30,127 nt of DNA from CF-96 sp028287605 (lineage in GTDB: Bacteria; Chloroflexota; Dormibacteria; Aeolococcales; Aeolococcaceae): contig JAXDLT010000423.1 in NCBI GenBank assembly GCA_034666465.1, positions 1-30,127 of the forward strand, in the 5' to 3' direction. Of this stretch, positions 15,293 to 23,039 are shown in pieces. Each line of letters opens with the position of its first letter. Positions within the stretch are counted from its first letter, which is position 1. The position numbers and the translations under genes were made by a program. The notes below the pieces were generated by a model, which worked only from the letters and a program-made list of their open reading frames with translations, searched no databases and was not told the origin of the DNA.

Positions 15293-16165
15293 GTGGAGCA
15301 CGTGGAGGGACACCTCGCCGGCAGCGGCGGCGTCGAGCTCTACTGGCAGGCGTGGCTGCCCGCCCAGGAGCCCCGGGCGGTGGTGGTGATCGCCCACGGC
15401 GCCGGTGAGCACTCGGGCCGCTACCCCCATGTGGCCGAGCGCCTGGTCGCCGCCGGCTACGCCGCCCACGCCCTCGACCACCGCGGCCACGGCCGCTCCA
15501 CCGGGCGCCGCGCCCTGGTCGATCGCATGGACCGCGTGGTCGCCGACCTCGACGCGTTCGTCTCCCTGGCCGGCTCCCGCCACCCCGGCCGCCCGCTCTT
15601 CCTCCTCGGCCACAGCATGGGCGGCTGCATCGCCCTGCTGTACGCGCTGCGCCACCAGCAGCGGCTCGAGGGCCTGCTCCTCTCCGGGGCGGTGGCCCGC
15701 CTCGACGCCCCGGCGGCGCTGAAGGTGGTGGTTCGCGGCCTCTCCCGGGTCGCTCCGGCCCTGGGGGTGGTGGCGGTCGACCCCGTCCTGGTCAGCCGGG
15801 ACGGGGCGGTGGTGCGCGCCTACCGCGACGACCCGCTGGTCTTCCACGGGAAGCTGCCGGCGCGCACCGTGGCGGAGATGTCCGCCGCCGCCGACGGCTT
15901 CCCGGCGGCGGTGCCGGCGCTGCGGCTGCCGCTGCTGGTGATGCACGGGGGCGCCGACGCCATCGTCCCGGTGGCGGGCAGCCGGATGGTGCACGAGCGC
16001 GCCGGCTCGGCCGATCGAACCCTGAGGATCTACGACGGGCTCTACCACGAGATCCTCAACGAGCCGGAGCAGGCCGCGGTGCTCGCCGACGTGACCGGCT
16101 GGCTCGACGCGCACACCGACGGTGGGGCGGCGGGCCCGGGGGCGACGGGCTCAGTCCGACGATGA
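15293..16165 (+). CDS. Alpha/beta hydrolase, monoacylglycerol-lipase-like
   Basis: The 290-residue protein is an alpha/beta-hydrolase of the monoacylglycerol lipase (serine aminopeptidase S33) type. It has AHGAGEHSGRYPHVAERL with the oxyanion region, LDHRGHGRSTG, and nucleophile elbow GHSMGG with Ser108. Asp222 lies in GGADAIVP and His252 in YHEILNEPE, so a full triad is present. No signal peptide is seen. The likely substrate is monoacylglycerol or lysophospholipid, supported by adjacent glycerolipid genes, but other esters are possible. GTG at 15293 has GGGAGG 6 nt upstream. Its last 15 nt overlap the end of the opposite-strand gene at 16151. Confidence 0.88.
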   Translation: MEHVEGHLAGSGGVELYWQAWLPAQEPRAVVVIAHGAGEHSGRYPHVAERLVAAGYAAHALDHRGHGRSTGRRALVDRMDRVVADLDAFVSLAGSRHPGRPLFLLGHSMGGCIALLYALRHQQRLEGLLLSGAVARLDAPAALKVVVRGLSRVAPALGVVAVDPVLVSRDGAVVRAYRDDPLVFHGKLPARTVAEMSAAADGFPAAVPALRLPLLVMHGGADAIVPVAGSRMVHERAGSADRTLRIYDGLYHEILNEPEQAAVLADVTGWLDAHTDGGAAGPGATGSVRR

Positions 16166-17752
16166 GGCTCGAGCGCCGGCCGATCGCGAGGACGCACGCC
16201 GCGGAGATCGGGTCGCTCTCCGCCTGACCGGGGCGGCGGCCCCGTTGCCGCCGGGCGGCTCCACCTCCACCACGACGGGCGCCTGGGGCGGGCGGCGGGC
16301 GCGGCCGGAGAGCTCGCGGCGGCCGTCGGGCCAGTCGTCGAGGGTCTCGCGGTAGCGGCGCTCGAGGTCCGCGACGTGGCCGGGCAGGTCCTCGACCCGC
16401 CAGTCGCGGGTGGGGATGGGGGGGAGGACGGTGACGTCGACGGTGCCCGGCCGCACCAGGAGGGAGCCGCGCCACATCACGTCGCCGGCGTTGCGGATGA
16501 CGATGGGGACGATGGGAACGCCGGCCTGCATCGCCACGTGGAACGCGCCCTTCCTGAAGCGGCCCAGCCGCGGGGTCACCGACCGGGTGCCCTCGGGGGC
16601 GATCGCCAGGGAGATGCCCTCGCGGAGCCGGTCGACCGCGGGGGCGAGCGCCGCCCGGGCCTGCTGGGAATTGCCGCGGTCGACGTAGGCGACCCTGGCG
16701 ACGTGGCCGAGGATGGCGAAGCGAGGGTCGCGCGACGCCTCCTTCTTGGCCACCCCGGTGAGGTCGCGGCGCACCAGGTTGGCGACGATGGGCACGTCCA
16801 TCGAGCTCTGGTGGTTGAACACGAAGACCGCGGGACGCTGGGTCCAGAGGTGCTCCTCGCCGCTGACCTGGAGCTGCACCCCGGCGAGCGCCAGGGCGAT
16901 GTCCGAGCCCACGGACGTGGCCAGGTTGGCGGCCTGGCGGCGGCTGCCGTTGAGCAGGCCGATGCCGATGCCCACCGCGGCGGCGGCGCCGAGCCCGGTC
17001 AGCGCCGCCCCGGTGCGGAGCAGCTGCTCCGCACCGGGGCGGCCCCGGCCGGCGAAGCGCACCACCGGCCAGCCCCGCAGCATCGCCGACCGCCGCAGCC
17101 CGTCCTGGGGGTTGAGCGGGCGGGGACGGCCCACGGTCTCGAGGAAGGGCACGTCCTCGTCCCCGTTGGCGTAGGCGTAGCTGGCGCCGAGGTCGAGGCC
17201 GCGGCGCGCGGCGAGGTCGCGGACCGCCCGCGCCTTGCCCTCGCCCCAGAGCACCGGCCCGAGCAGGTTGCCGGTGATGATGCCGCGCTCCACCTCGACC
17301 TGCGAGCAGAGCAGGTGCTCGAAGCCGAGGTCGCCGGCCAGCGGCCCCGCCTGGTAGCGGGTCGCCGACGAGGCCAGCACCAGGGTGTGGCCGGCGCGCT
17401 GGTGAGCGCGGACCAGGGCGCGCGCCTCGGGGTAGACCATGCCGGCGATGCGCTGCAGGAAGAGGCGCTGGCCCAGCTCGGTGAGCTCGTCCTCCGAGTG
17501 ACCCGCCATCGCCTGCGCGGCGATGCGCATCAGCCCGGTGATGTCGGCGCCGCGCAGGCTCATGTCCGCGCCGGCGATCAGGGTGCTGGCCAGCTCCCGC
17601 GGGCTCACCTGCCGCTTGAGCAGCCGGTCGAGGTAGAAGACGGTCGCCGAGTAGCCGGCGATCAGGGTGCCGTCGAAGTCGAAGAAGGCGCCGACAGCGG
17701 GCCCGGCCGGACCCCTCTCGACCTCGGCGATGCGCGCCTGCAGCCCGCTCAT
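16151..17752 (-). CDS. HAD-IB phosphatase / 1-acylglycerol-3-phosphate acyltransferase fusion
   Basis: This 533-residue two-domain protein has an N-terminal HAD-IB hydrolase resembling SerB: DFDGTL with Asp25 and Asp27, LASSATRYQ near 127, and ANGDEDVPFLE near 195. Residues about 280-480 form a PlsC acyltransferase with FNHQSSMD (His314, Asp319), APEGTRS near 386 and GVPIVPIVIRN. Between them lies a Gly/Ala-rich hydrophobic stretch near 248-268 that may touch the membrane. The same architecture occurs in mycobacterial PlsC (Rv2483c type), where plsB2 is adjacent. The phosphatase substrate is unknown. The ATG overlaps the plsB stop by 4 nt. The C-terminus is a basic Arg/Ser-rich tail and overlaps the lipase gene. 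Confidence 0.92.
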   Translation of the reverse strand: MSGLQARIAEVERGPAGPAVGAFFDFDGTLIAGYSATVFYLDRLLKRQVSPRELASTLIAGADMSLRGADITGLMRIAAQAMAGHSEDELTELGQRLFLQRIAGMVYPEARALVRAHQRAGHTLVLASSATRYQAGPLAGDLGFEHLLCSQVEVERGIITGNLLGPVLWGEGKARAVRDLAARRGLDLGASYAYANGDEDVPFLETVGRPRPLNPQDGLRRSAMLRGWPVVRFAGRGRPGAEQLLRTGAALTGLGAAAAVGIGIGLLNGSRRQAANLATSVGSDIALALAGVQLQVSGEEHLWTQRPAVFVFNHQSSMDVPIVANLVRRDLTGVAKKEASRDPRFAILGHVARVAYVDRGNSQQARAALAPAVDRLREGISLAIAPEGTRSVTPRLGRFRKGAFHVAMQAGVPIVPIVIRNAGDVMWRGSLLVRPGTVDVTVLPPIPTRDWRVEDLPGHVADLERRYRETLDDWPDGRRELSGRARRPPQAPVVVEVEPPGGNGAAAPVRRRATRSPRRASSRSAGARASSSD

Positions 17753-20103
17753 GTGGCCCTCGGCCGCAGCGCGAGGTCGCGGAGCGTCTCCAGCCGGCGC
17801 GCCACGGTGGCGAGCTCGGCGGCGAGGGCACGGCGGCCCTCGACGACCGCCTCGCCGCCCGGGTCGACCAGGTCGCGGTTGGCGGCGAGGGCGAGGCCGG
17901 TGCGGAACAGCTCGGTGGAGATCGCCTCGGGGCTGCGCAGCCGCTGCTGCATGCGCTGCTGGCGCGCGGCGCCGAGGCACTCCGTGAGGAACGCCCTCTC
18001 CTCGATCGGGGCGCGGGGGTCGCGGGCGGCGAGCCGCTCCGCCACCACCAGGTAGGCCTCGACGTAGGGGCGCACGATGCGGTGGGCGAGGTAGAGGTGG
18101 GAGCCGGTGAGCCGCTCCAGGATCGCCTCCGGGTCGCCGGCGCGCTGCTCCCAGGCGGGGTCGAAGACGGCGAGCTCGTCGCGCAGCTCCTGGGCGAAGG
18201 CAGCCTTGCCGGCGAAGAAGAACTCGAACTTCAGCAGGTCGCGCAGCCGCAGCGCCTCCTCCCAGGCGCCGAGCACCGCAGGGGGAAGGCTGTCATCGCG
18301 AAGCGATGATGGCCTGGGGGCGCTTCCCCCCCGCAGGACCGCGTTAGCGCCCAGAGCCAGGAAATCCAGGCGCTCCTCGCTCGCCCGCACCACGATCAGC
18401 TCCACCAGCGCGCGGTTGACGAAGAAGTGGGCGATGCCGTTGCGGTAGAAGGCTGCCTCGAGGTGGCGGGAGGGGGCCACCCGCCACACCGGCTCGACGC
18501 CGTCGGCGAAGCGGTCGGCGAGCCCCTGGTGCTGCAGCGCCTCGAGCGCGCGCCGCACCGCCCGGGGCTCGGTGGACGCCGCCCCCTCGGTGGTGGGCAG
18601 GCCGCGGCGCTCGACGTAGGCGCAGAGCGGCACCAGGCTGGCACAGACCTCGTCGAGGGTGAGCGCCCGGTCCTCGGCGCCGAGCAGGGCGAGGGTGACC
18701 AGCGAGGGGGCGGTCACCGGGGTGGCCCGGTTGATGCGGTGGAGCACCTCGAAGGCGACCTTCTCGACGGCGTGACCGCCGCGGCTGCCGTTGCTGCTCG
18801 AGCTCATCCCCTGGCGCAGCGAGAGTGGCTCGCCGAAGCGCAGGTGGACCACGCTGCGGCTGCTCGACTGCTGGCGCAGGTAGCCGAGCAACCAGCCGAA
18901 CCCCTCGCGCTGCCTGGCCCCGCCGGTGCCCTCGGCGGCCATGGCGCCGACCTCGGGAAGGTGCTCGTACACGATCGAGGTGGGCACCAGCAGCACGTCG
19001 TCGGCGGCCCCCTCCATCACCGCCTCGACCAGGTAGGCGAGGAGTCCCAGGCGCGGCGGCCGGAGCTTGCCGGTGCGGGTGCGGCCGCCCTCGATGTACC
19101 ACTCCAGGTTGAAGCGCTTGCGGACCAGGTAGCCGACGTACTCGCGCAGCGTGAGCTTGTAGACGGGGTTGTCCCTGACGCTGCGGCGGATGAACACGTA
19201 GCCGCTGCGGCGCGCCAGGGGGCCGACCGGCCAGAAGGCGACGTTGACCCCGCCGAGCACGTGGTTGGGGGCGAATCCGTGCTCGTGCAGCGCGGTGCGC
19301 AGCACCAGCGGGTCGAGGTAGGAGCGGTGGCTGGGGAGGAAGACCAGCGCCCGGTGGCGGCCGAGCTCGCGCAGCTCCTCGAGCCGGGCGGTGTCGACGT
19401 CGACGGAGTGGCCGCGCAGCGCGACCCTGACCAGCTGCTCCCAGGTGTCGATGGCCAGCCGGCTCGAGCTCGCCGCCATCTCGTCGAGGTACCCGGCGGC
19501 CTCGGCGAGCACCTCGCCCTCGGGACGGTCGACGGTCGTGGCGAGGCGGGCGACCCGCTCGCGGAAGCGGGCGCTGGCGGTGATCTCGTCGCCGACCAGC
19601 CGCGCCACCTTGTAGCGGTCGCCGACCAGCCGCCGCTCGGCGCGCTCGAGTGCGAGCACCGCCTGGCGGCGCACGAAGCCGGCGAACTCCTCGCCGCCGC
19701 CGCCGCCGGTGCCCTCCTGGAAGCGGCTGCGCAGCGCGCTGACCGTGGCCGGGTCGCCGGCGACGACCCGGCGCCGGCCGGGGTCGCGGCGGAGGATGCG
19801 GGTGTGCTCGAGCAGGCCGGCGACGCCGGCGGCGCGGTCGCCACCGGCGCGCGGGCGGGGCAGCCAGGTCACTCGCACCGGCACCACCTGCGGGTCCCCG
19901 GGCTCGCGCAGCCGCGTCCCCAGGGCGGCGTCGTCGGCGTCGAGCACCGAGACCCGGTCGCCGAGCCGGGACCGCTCGCCTCCCAGCCACTCGTCGAGGA
20001 CGCCGCGCTCGGCGGCGGTGGAGGCGAAGCGGAGCACCACCACGCCCTCGGTGCCGGATGGTGTCACCGGGAGGGGCTGCGAGGGATGGAGGGCACTCGA
20101 CAC
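17749..20103 (-). CDS. plsB: Glycerol-3-phosphate 1-O-acyltransferase
   Basis: PlsB transfers acyl groups to the sn-1 position of glycerol-3-phosphate. The 784-residue protein has the usual long form. The HX4D box is HRSYLDP (His259, Asp264), followed by GGVNVAFWPVGPLARRSGYVFIRR, EGGRTRTGK at 338-346 and VPTSIVYEHLPE near 373. It fits the PlsB2-type proteins of actinobacteria. GTG at 20103 follows a likely -10 hexamer by 10 nt; no other start near the conserved region is better placed. Residues about 583-608 (NAVLRGGSAPRPSSLRDDSLPP) are encoded by an in-frame G/C hairpin repeat and interrupt the C-terminal helical region. It is first in a two-gene unit with the HAD-PlsC fusion. Confidence 0.93.
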   Translation of the reverse strand: MSSALHPSQPLPVTPSGTEGVVVLRFASTAAERGVLDEWLGGERSRLGDRVSVLDADDAALGTRLREPGDPQVVPVRVTWLPRPRAGGDRAAGVAGLLEHTRILRRDPGRRRVVAGDPATVSALRSRFQEGTGGGGGEEFAGFVRRQAVLALERAERRLVGDRYKVARLVGDEITASARFRERVARLATTVDRPEGEVLAEAAGYLDEMAASSSRLAIDTWEQLVRVALRGHSVDVDTARLEELRELGRHRALVFLPSHRSYLDPLVLRTALHEHGFAPNHVLGGVNVAFWPVGPLARRSGYVFIRRSVRDNPVYKLTLREYVGYLVRKRFNLEWYIEGGRTRTGKLRPPRLGLLAYLVEAVMEGAADDVLLVPTSIVYEHLPEVGAMAAEGTGGARQREGFGWLLGYLRQQSSSRSVVHLRFGEPLSLRQGMSSSSNGSRGGHAVEKVAFEVLHRINRATPVTAPSLVTLALLGAEDRALTLDEVCASLVPLCAYVERRGLPTTEGAASTEPRAVRRALEALQHQGLADRFADGVEPVWRVAPSRHLEAAFYRNGIAHFFVNRALVELIVVRASEERLDFLALGANAVLRGGSAPRPSSLRDDSLPPAVLGAWEEALRLRDLLKFEFFFAGKAAFAQELRDELAVFDPAWEQRAGDPEAILERLTGSHLYLAHRIVRPYVEAYLVVAERLAARDPRAPIEERAFLTECLGAARQQRMQQRLRSPEAISTELFRTGLALAANRDLVDPGGEAVVEGRRALAAELATVARRLETLRDLALRPRAT
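18281..18353. repeat. G/C hairpin repeat inserted in frame within plsB
   Basis: Nested palindromes are visible. GGGGGAAG at 18281 pairs with CTTCCCCC at 18323-18330. Inside, TCATCGC at 18293-18299 pairs with GCGATGA at 18303-18309 around GAA. The right part, CCCCCGCA...CGCGTTAGCGCCC (18326-18353), resembles the aroQ-end repeat (3758-3786). The plsB frame runs through it without a stop. Confidence 0.6.
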
Positions 20104-20113
20104 GAGGCCGTCG

Positions 20114-20119
20114 AGTCTA
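20114..20119 (-). promoter_or_regulatory. Likely -10 element of plsB
   Basis: On the minus strand TAGACT lies 10 nt before the GTG at 20103. With the usual 6-7 nt from -10 to transcription start, the mRNA would have almost no leader. It shares the 57-bp divergent region with the dinG promoter. Confidence 0.5.
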
Positions 20120-20147
20120 TCCGTCGAGCTCGATCCGGACCCGAACG

Positions 20148-20153
20148 TACAAT
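20148..20153 (+). promoter_or_regulatory. Likely -10 element of dinG (leaderless start)
   Basis: TACAAT is a near-consensus -10 hexamer and ends 7 nt before the GTG at 20161. This predicts transcription starting at or next to the G of the start codon, a leaderless mRNA. No Shine-Dalgarno is present in the 57-bp gap. A -35 was not recognised with confidence. Confidence 0.6.
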
Positions 20154-20160
20154 CGCCACC

Positions 20161-22956
20161 GTGCCCGCAGCCGACTTCGTCGCCTTCGACCTCGAGACCA
20201 CCGGTCTCTCCCCCAGGAGCGACCGGATCATCGAGATCGCTGCGGTGCGCTTCGGCCGCGACCTGCGCGTGGTCGACCGCCTCGACGTCATCGTCGATCC
20301 GGGCGTCCCGGTCCCCCTCGCGGTGCAGCGGCTGACCGGGCTCTGCGACGCCGACCTCAGCGGCGCGCCCTCGGGGGTCGAGGGGGCGGCCCAGCTCGCC
20401 GACCTCTGCGACGGGGCCCGGCTGGTGGCCCACGGCGCCGCCTTCGACCTCGCCTTCTGCGCGGCGCTGGTGCCGGACGCGTTCGCCGGCCGCACCGTGC
20501 TGGACACCCTCGAGCTGGCCCGCATCCTGCTGCCCCTCGCCGCCAGCCACAGCCTGCCGCTGCTCAGCCGGGCGCTGGACATCGAGCACCTCCGTCCCCA
20601 CCGCGCCGGCAGCGACGCGGAGGCCACCCGGCTCCTCTTCACCCACCTGGTCGAGGTCGCCGAGTCGCTGCCGGAGGGGCTGCTGGCGACGATGCGCGAG
20701 CTGGTGGCACCGGTCCGCGGCCCGCTCCGCGACTTCCTCGTGGAGGTGGTCGAGGGCGGCGGAGCGGCGGGACGGGGCTGGACGGTGGGCTCCGGGCGCA
20801 GCCGCGGCCACGGTGGTTCCGCGAACCCCGCGGTGACCGCGGCGCCCCCGCCCGGGAGCGGCCGGCCGCTCGGCGAGGAGGCGGTGGCGCTGCTCGGCCC
20901 CTCCGGCCCGCTCGCCGCGCGGGAGGGGTACGAGTACCGCGAGGCGCAGCTGCAGATGGCCCGGGCCGTGTCCCAGACCCTGGAGCGCTCGGGGCGGCTG
21001 TTGGTGGAGGCGGGCACCGGCACCGGGAAGTCGCTCGCCTACCTGGTGCCGCTCGCCCTCTGGGCCCGGAACACGGGCCGGCGGGCGGTGGTCGCGACCC
21101 ACACCATCACCCTGCAGGAGCAGCTCGCCGACCGGGAGCTCGCCACCGTCTCCGCGCTGCTCGGCGCCCCGGTCGAGCACGCCGTGCTCAAGGGGCGCCA
21201 GCACTACCTCTCGCTGCGGCGGTGGGAGCGCTTCCTCGCCACCCCCGACCACGGCGCCCACGGCGCCGGCCTGGAGACGCTGCGCTTCAAGCTGAAGCTG
21301 CTCTGCTGGCTGGCCCAGACCGAGACCGGCGACCGCGCCGAGCTGCGCCTCGCCGGCTCCGAGGAGGCGCTCTGGGAGCGGGTGCGGTCGGAGACCGGCG
21401 ACTGCCTGGGAGCCGCCTGCGCCAACTGGCGCGACGGGCGCTGCTTCATGGTGGCGGCCCGCCGAGCGGCAGCCGAGGCCGACGTGGTGGTCACCAACCA
21501 CGCCCTGCTGCTCGCCGACGCCGAGCGCCAGGGCACGGTGCTGACCCCCTACTCCGCGCTGGTGGTCGACGAGGCGCACCGGCTGGAGGAGGCCGCCACC
21601 CGGCAGCTCGGCCACGAGCTGCGCGCCGCCGGCGTGCTCGCCGTGCTCGACCGCCTCCGCCAGGACGGCGAGGGCGAGCTTCCGCTGGCGCTCGCCCGCG
21701 CCCGCGACGCCGTCCAGCGGCTCTTCGGCGACGTCAAGGGATTCGTGACCGGCACCCTGGGGATCGAGCACCCCGGCAACGCCAGCCTCGGCCTCACCGA
21801 GGCGGTGCGCGGCGGCGCCGGCTTCGGACCCCTCGAGCGCTCCGCGCTCCACGCCCGCGCCCGGCTGCGCGACGCGGCCGCCGCGCTCCGCGCCGCCCAG
21901 GGCAGCGGCTCGCTCCAGGCCGAGCTCCTCCCCCAGCCGGACCGCGCCGACGACGAGCTCGAGCTCGCCGCGGCCACCGTCGAGGAGGCGGCCGCGGTGG
22001 TCGACCGGGTGCTCTGCACCCCCTCTCCGGACAGCGTCCGCTGGCTGGAGCTGCGCGCCGAGCAGGCCGAGCTCCACGAGGCGCCGCTGCAGGTGGGCGA
22101 CCGCCTCGCCGGCGGCGTCTTCGACCGCGCCGACGCCACCATCCTCACCTCGGCGACGCTGTCGGTGGGCGGCTCGGTCGACTTCGTCCGTGCCCGCACC
22201 GGGCTGGGGGAGGGGGCGGACGCGCTGGTGCTGCCCTCGCCCTTCGACTTCCTCTCCCAGGCGCTCTGCGTGCTCACCACCGACGTCCCCGCGCACGACG
22301 ACCCCGCCCACGCCGTCGCCCTCGCCGACCTGACCGCCGGGGTGGCCACCCGCCTGGGCGGCCGCACCCTGGTGCTCTTCACCGGCTACGCGCCGCTCCG
22401 CAGCGTGCACGCGCTGCTCGCCACCCGAATGGAGGCCCAGGGCATCGCCGTGCTCGGCCAGGGGCTCGACGGCACCCGCCGTCAGGTTCTCTCCAGCTTC
22501 GTCCAGAACACGAGGAGCGTGCTGCTGGGCACCACCTCGTTCTGGGAGGGCATCGACATCCCCGGCGACGCGCTCAGCTGCGTGATCATCGCCAAGCTGC
22601 CCTTCCCGGTGCCGTCCGACCCCCTGGTGGCGGCCCGCGGCGCGCTGCTCCGCGACCCCTTCGCCGAGCTGGCGCTCCCCACCGCGGTGCTGCGGCTGCG
22701 CCAGGGCTTCGGGCGGCTGATCCGGCGCACCGCCGACCGGGGCGCGGTGGTGCTGTGCGACCCGCGCCTCCACACCCGCGACTACGGCCCCACCTTCCTG
22801 CGCGCCCTCCCGGAGGCGCTGGTCGTCCGCGAGCCCGCCGCCGGGGTGCCCATGATCGTCGAGGACTTCGTGACCTCGGGCCGGGTGCCCGACACGGCGC
22901 GAGTGCCGGGCCTGCTCGAGGAGGCGGTGCCGTCGGGCCGGGACGACGCAGCATGA
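20161..22956 (+). CDS. dinG: DinG-family helicase with N-terminal DEDDh exonuclease domain
   Basis: The 931-residue protein joins a DnaQ-like 3'-5' exonuclease (residues about 5-165) to an XPD/DinG-type superfamily 2 helicase. The exonuclease has a complete DEDDh set: FDLETTG (Asp10, Glu12), AHGAAFD (Asp96), and His147/Asp152 in HRAGSD. The helicase has Walker A EAGTGTGKS (Lys290), DEAH at 470-473, LTSATLS, GTTSFWEGIDIPG and QGFGRLIRR. Cys415, Cys420 and Cys428 match three Fe-S ligands of DinG/XPD proteins. The first ligand position, in LKGRQHYLSLRR, is Ser351. Exonuclease-DinG fusions are typical of Gram-positive bacteria. GTG at 20161 is supported by the -10 at 20148. Confidence 0.92.
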   Translation: MPAADFVAFDLETTGLSPRSDRIIEIAAVRFGRDLRVVDRLDVIVDPGVPVPLAVQRLTGLCDADLSGAPSGVEGAAQLADLCDGARLVAHGAAFDLAFCAALVPDAFAGRTVLDTLELARILLPLAASHSLPLLSRALDIEHLRPHRAGSDAEATRLLFTHLVEVAESLPEGLLATMRELVAPVRGPLRDFLVEVVEGGGAAGRGWTVGSGRSRGHGGSANPAVTAAPPPGSGRPLGEEAVALLGPSGPLAAREGYEYREAQLQMARAVSQTLERSGRLLVEAGTGTGKSLAYLVPLALWARNTGRRAVVATHTITLQEQLADRELATVSALLGAPVEHAVLKGRQHYLSLRRWERFLATPDHGAHGAGLETLRFKLKLLCWLAQTETGDRAELRLAGSEEALWERVRSETGDCLGAACANWRDGRCFMVAARRAAAEADVVVTNHALLLADAERQGTVLTPYSALVVDEAHRLEEAATRQLGHELRAAGVLAVLDRLRQDGEGELPLALARARDAVQRLFGDVKGFVTGTLGIEHPGNASLGLTEAVRGGAGFGPLERSALHARARLRDAAAALRAAQGSGSLQAELLPQPDRADDELELAAATVEEAAAVVDRVLCTPSPDSVRWLELRAEQAELHEAPLQVGDRLAGGVFDRADATILTSATLSVGGSVDFVRARTGLGEGADALVLPSPFDFLSQALCVLTTDVPAHDDPAHAVALADLTAGVATRLGGRTLVLFTGYAPLRSVHALLATRMEAQGIAVLGQGLDGTRRQVLSSFVQNTRSVLLGTTSFWEGIDIPGDALSCVIIAKLPFPVPSDPLVAARGALLRDPFAELALPTAVLRLRQGFGRLIRRTADRGAVVLCDPRLHTRDYGPTFLRALPEALVVREPAAGVPMIVEDFVTSGRVPDTARVPGLLEEAVPSGRDDAA

Positions 22957-23039
22957 GCGTGCTCATCAGGTGGGGCGGGGTGAACGAAGTCGGCTCTGCC
23001 GCCGCAGCGAGGGGGGGGACACCCCCCCTGAACAGATGA
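22953..23039 (+). repeat. Intergenic dispersed repeat, copy B, with 28-codon reading frame
   Basis: This 87-bp copy lies between dinG and the glutaminase gene and aligns without gaps to 5166-5230 over 65 bases. It ends in a G-run/C-run hairpin (seven G, ACA, seven C, near 23012-23028). Its ATG overlaps the dinG stop and its TGA overlaps the next ATG at 23036. The frame encodes about 28 residues containing AAAARGGTPP, against TAAARGGTSP in copy A. Expression is unproven. Confidence 0.65.

Noticed and set aside
16376..18055. Long + strand open frame opposite the HAD-PlsC fusion
   Set aside because: It is the mirror of the real minus-strand gene; no family motif is visible.
20104..22773. Extension of the plsB frame far upstream on the minus strand
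   Set aside because: The extra sequence opposes dinG and has no conserved motifs. PlsB homologues begin near 20103 and a promoter hexamer lies just before it.
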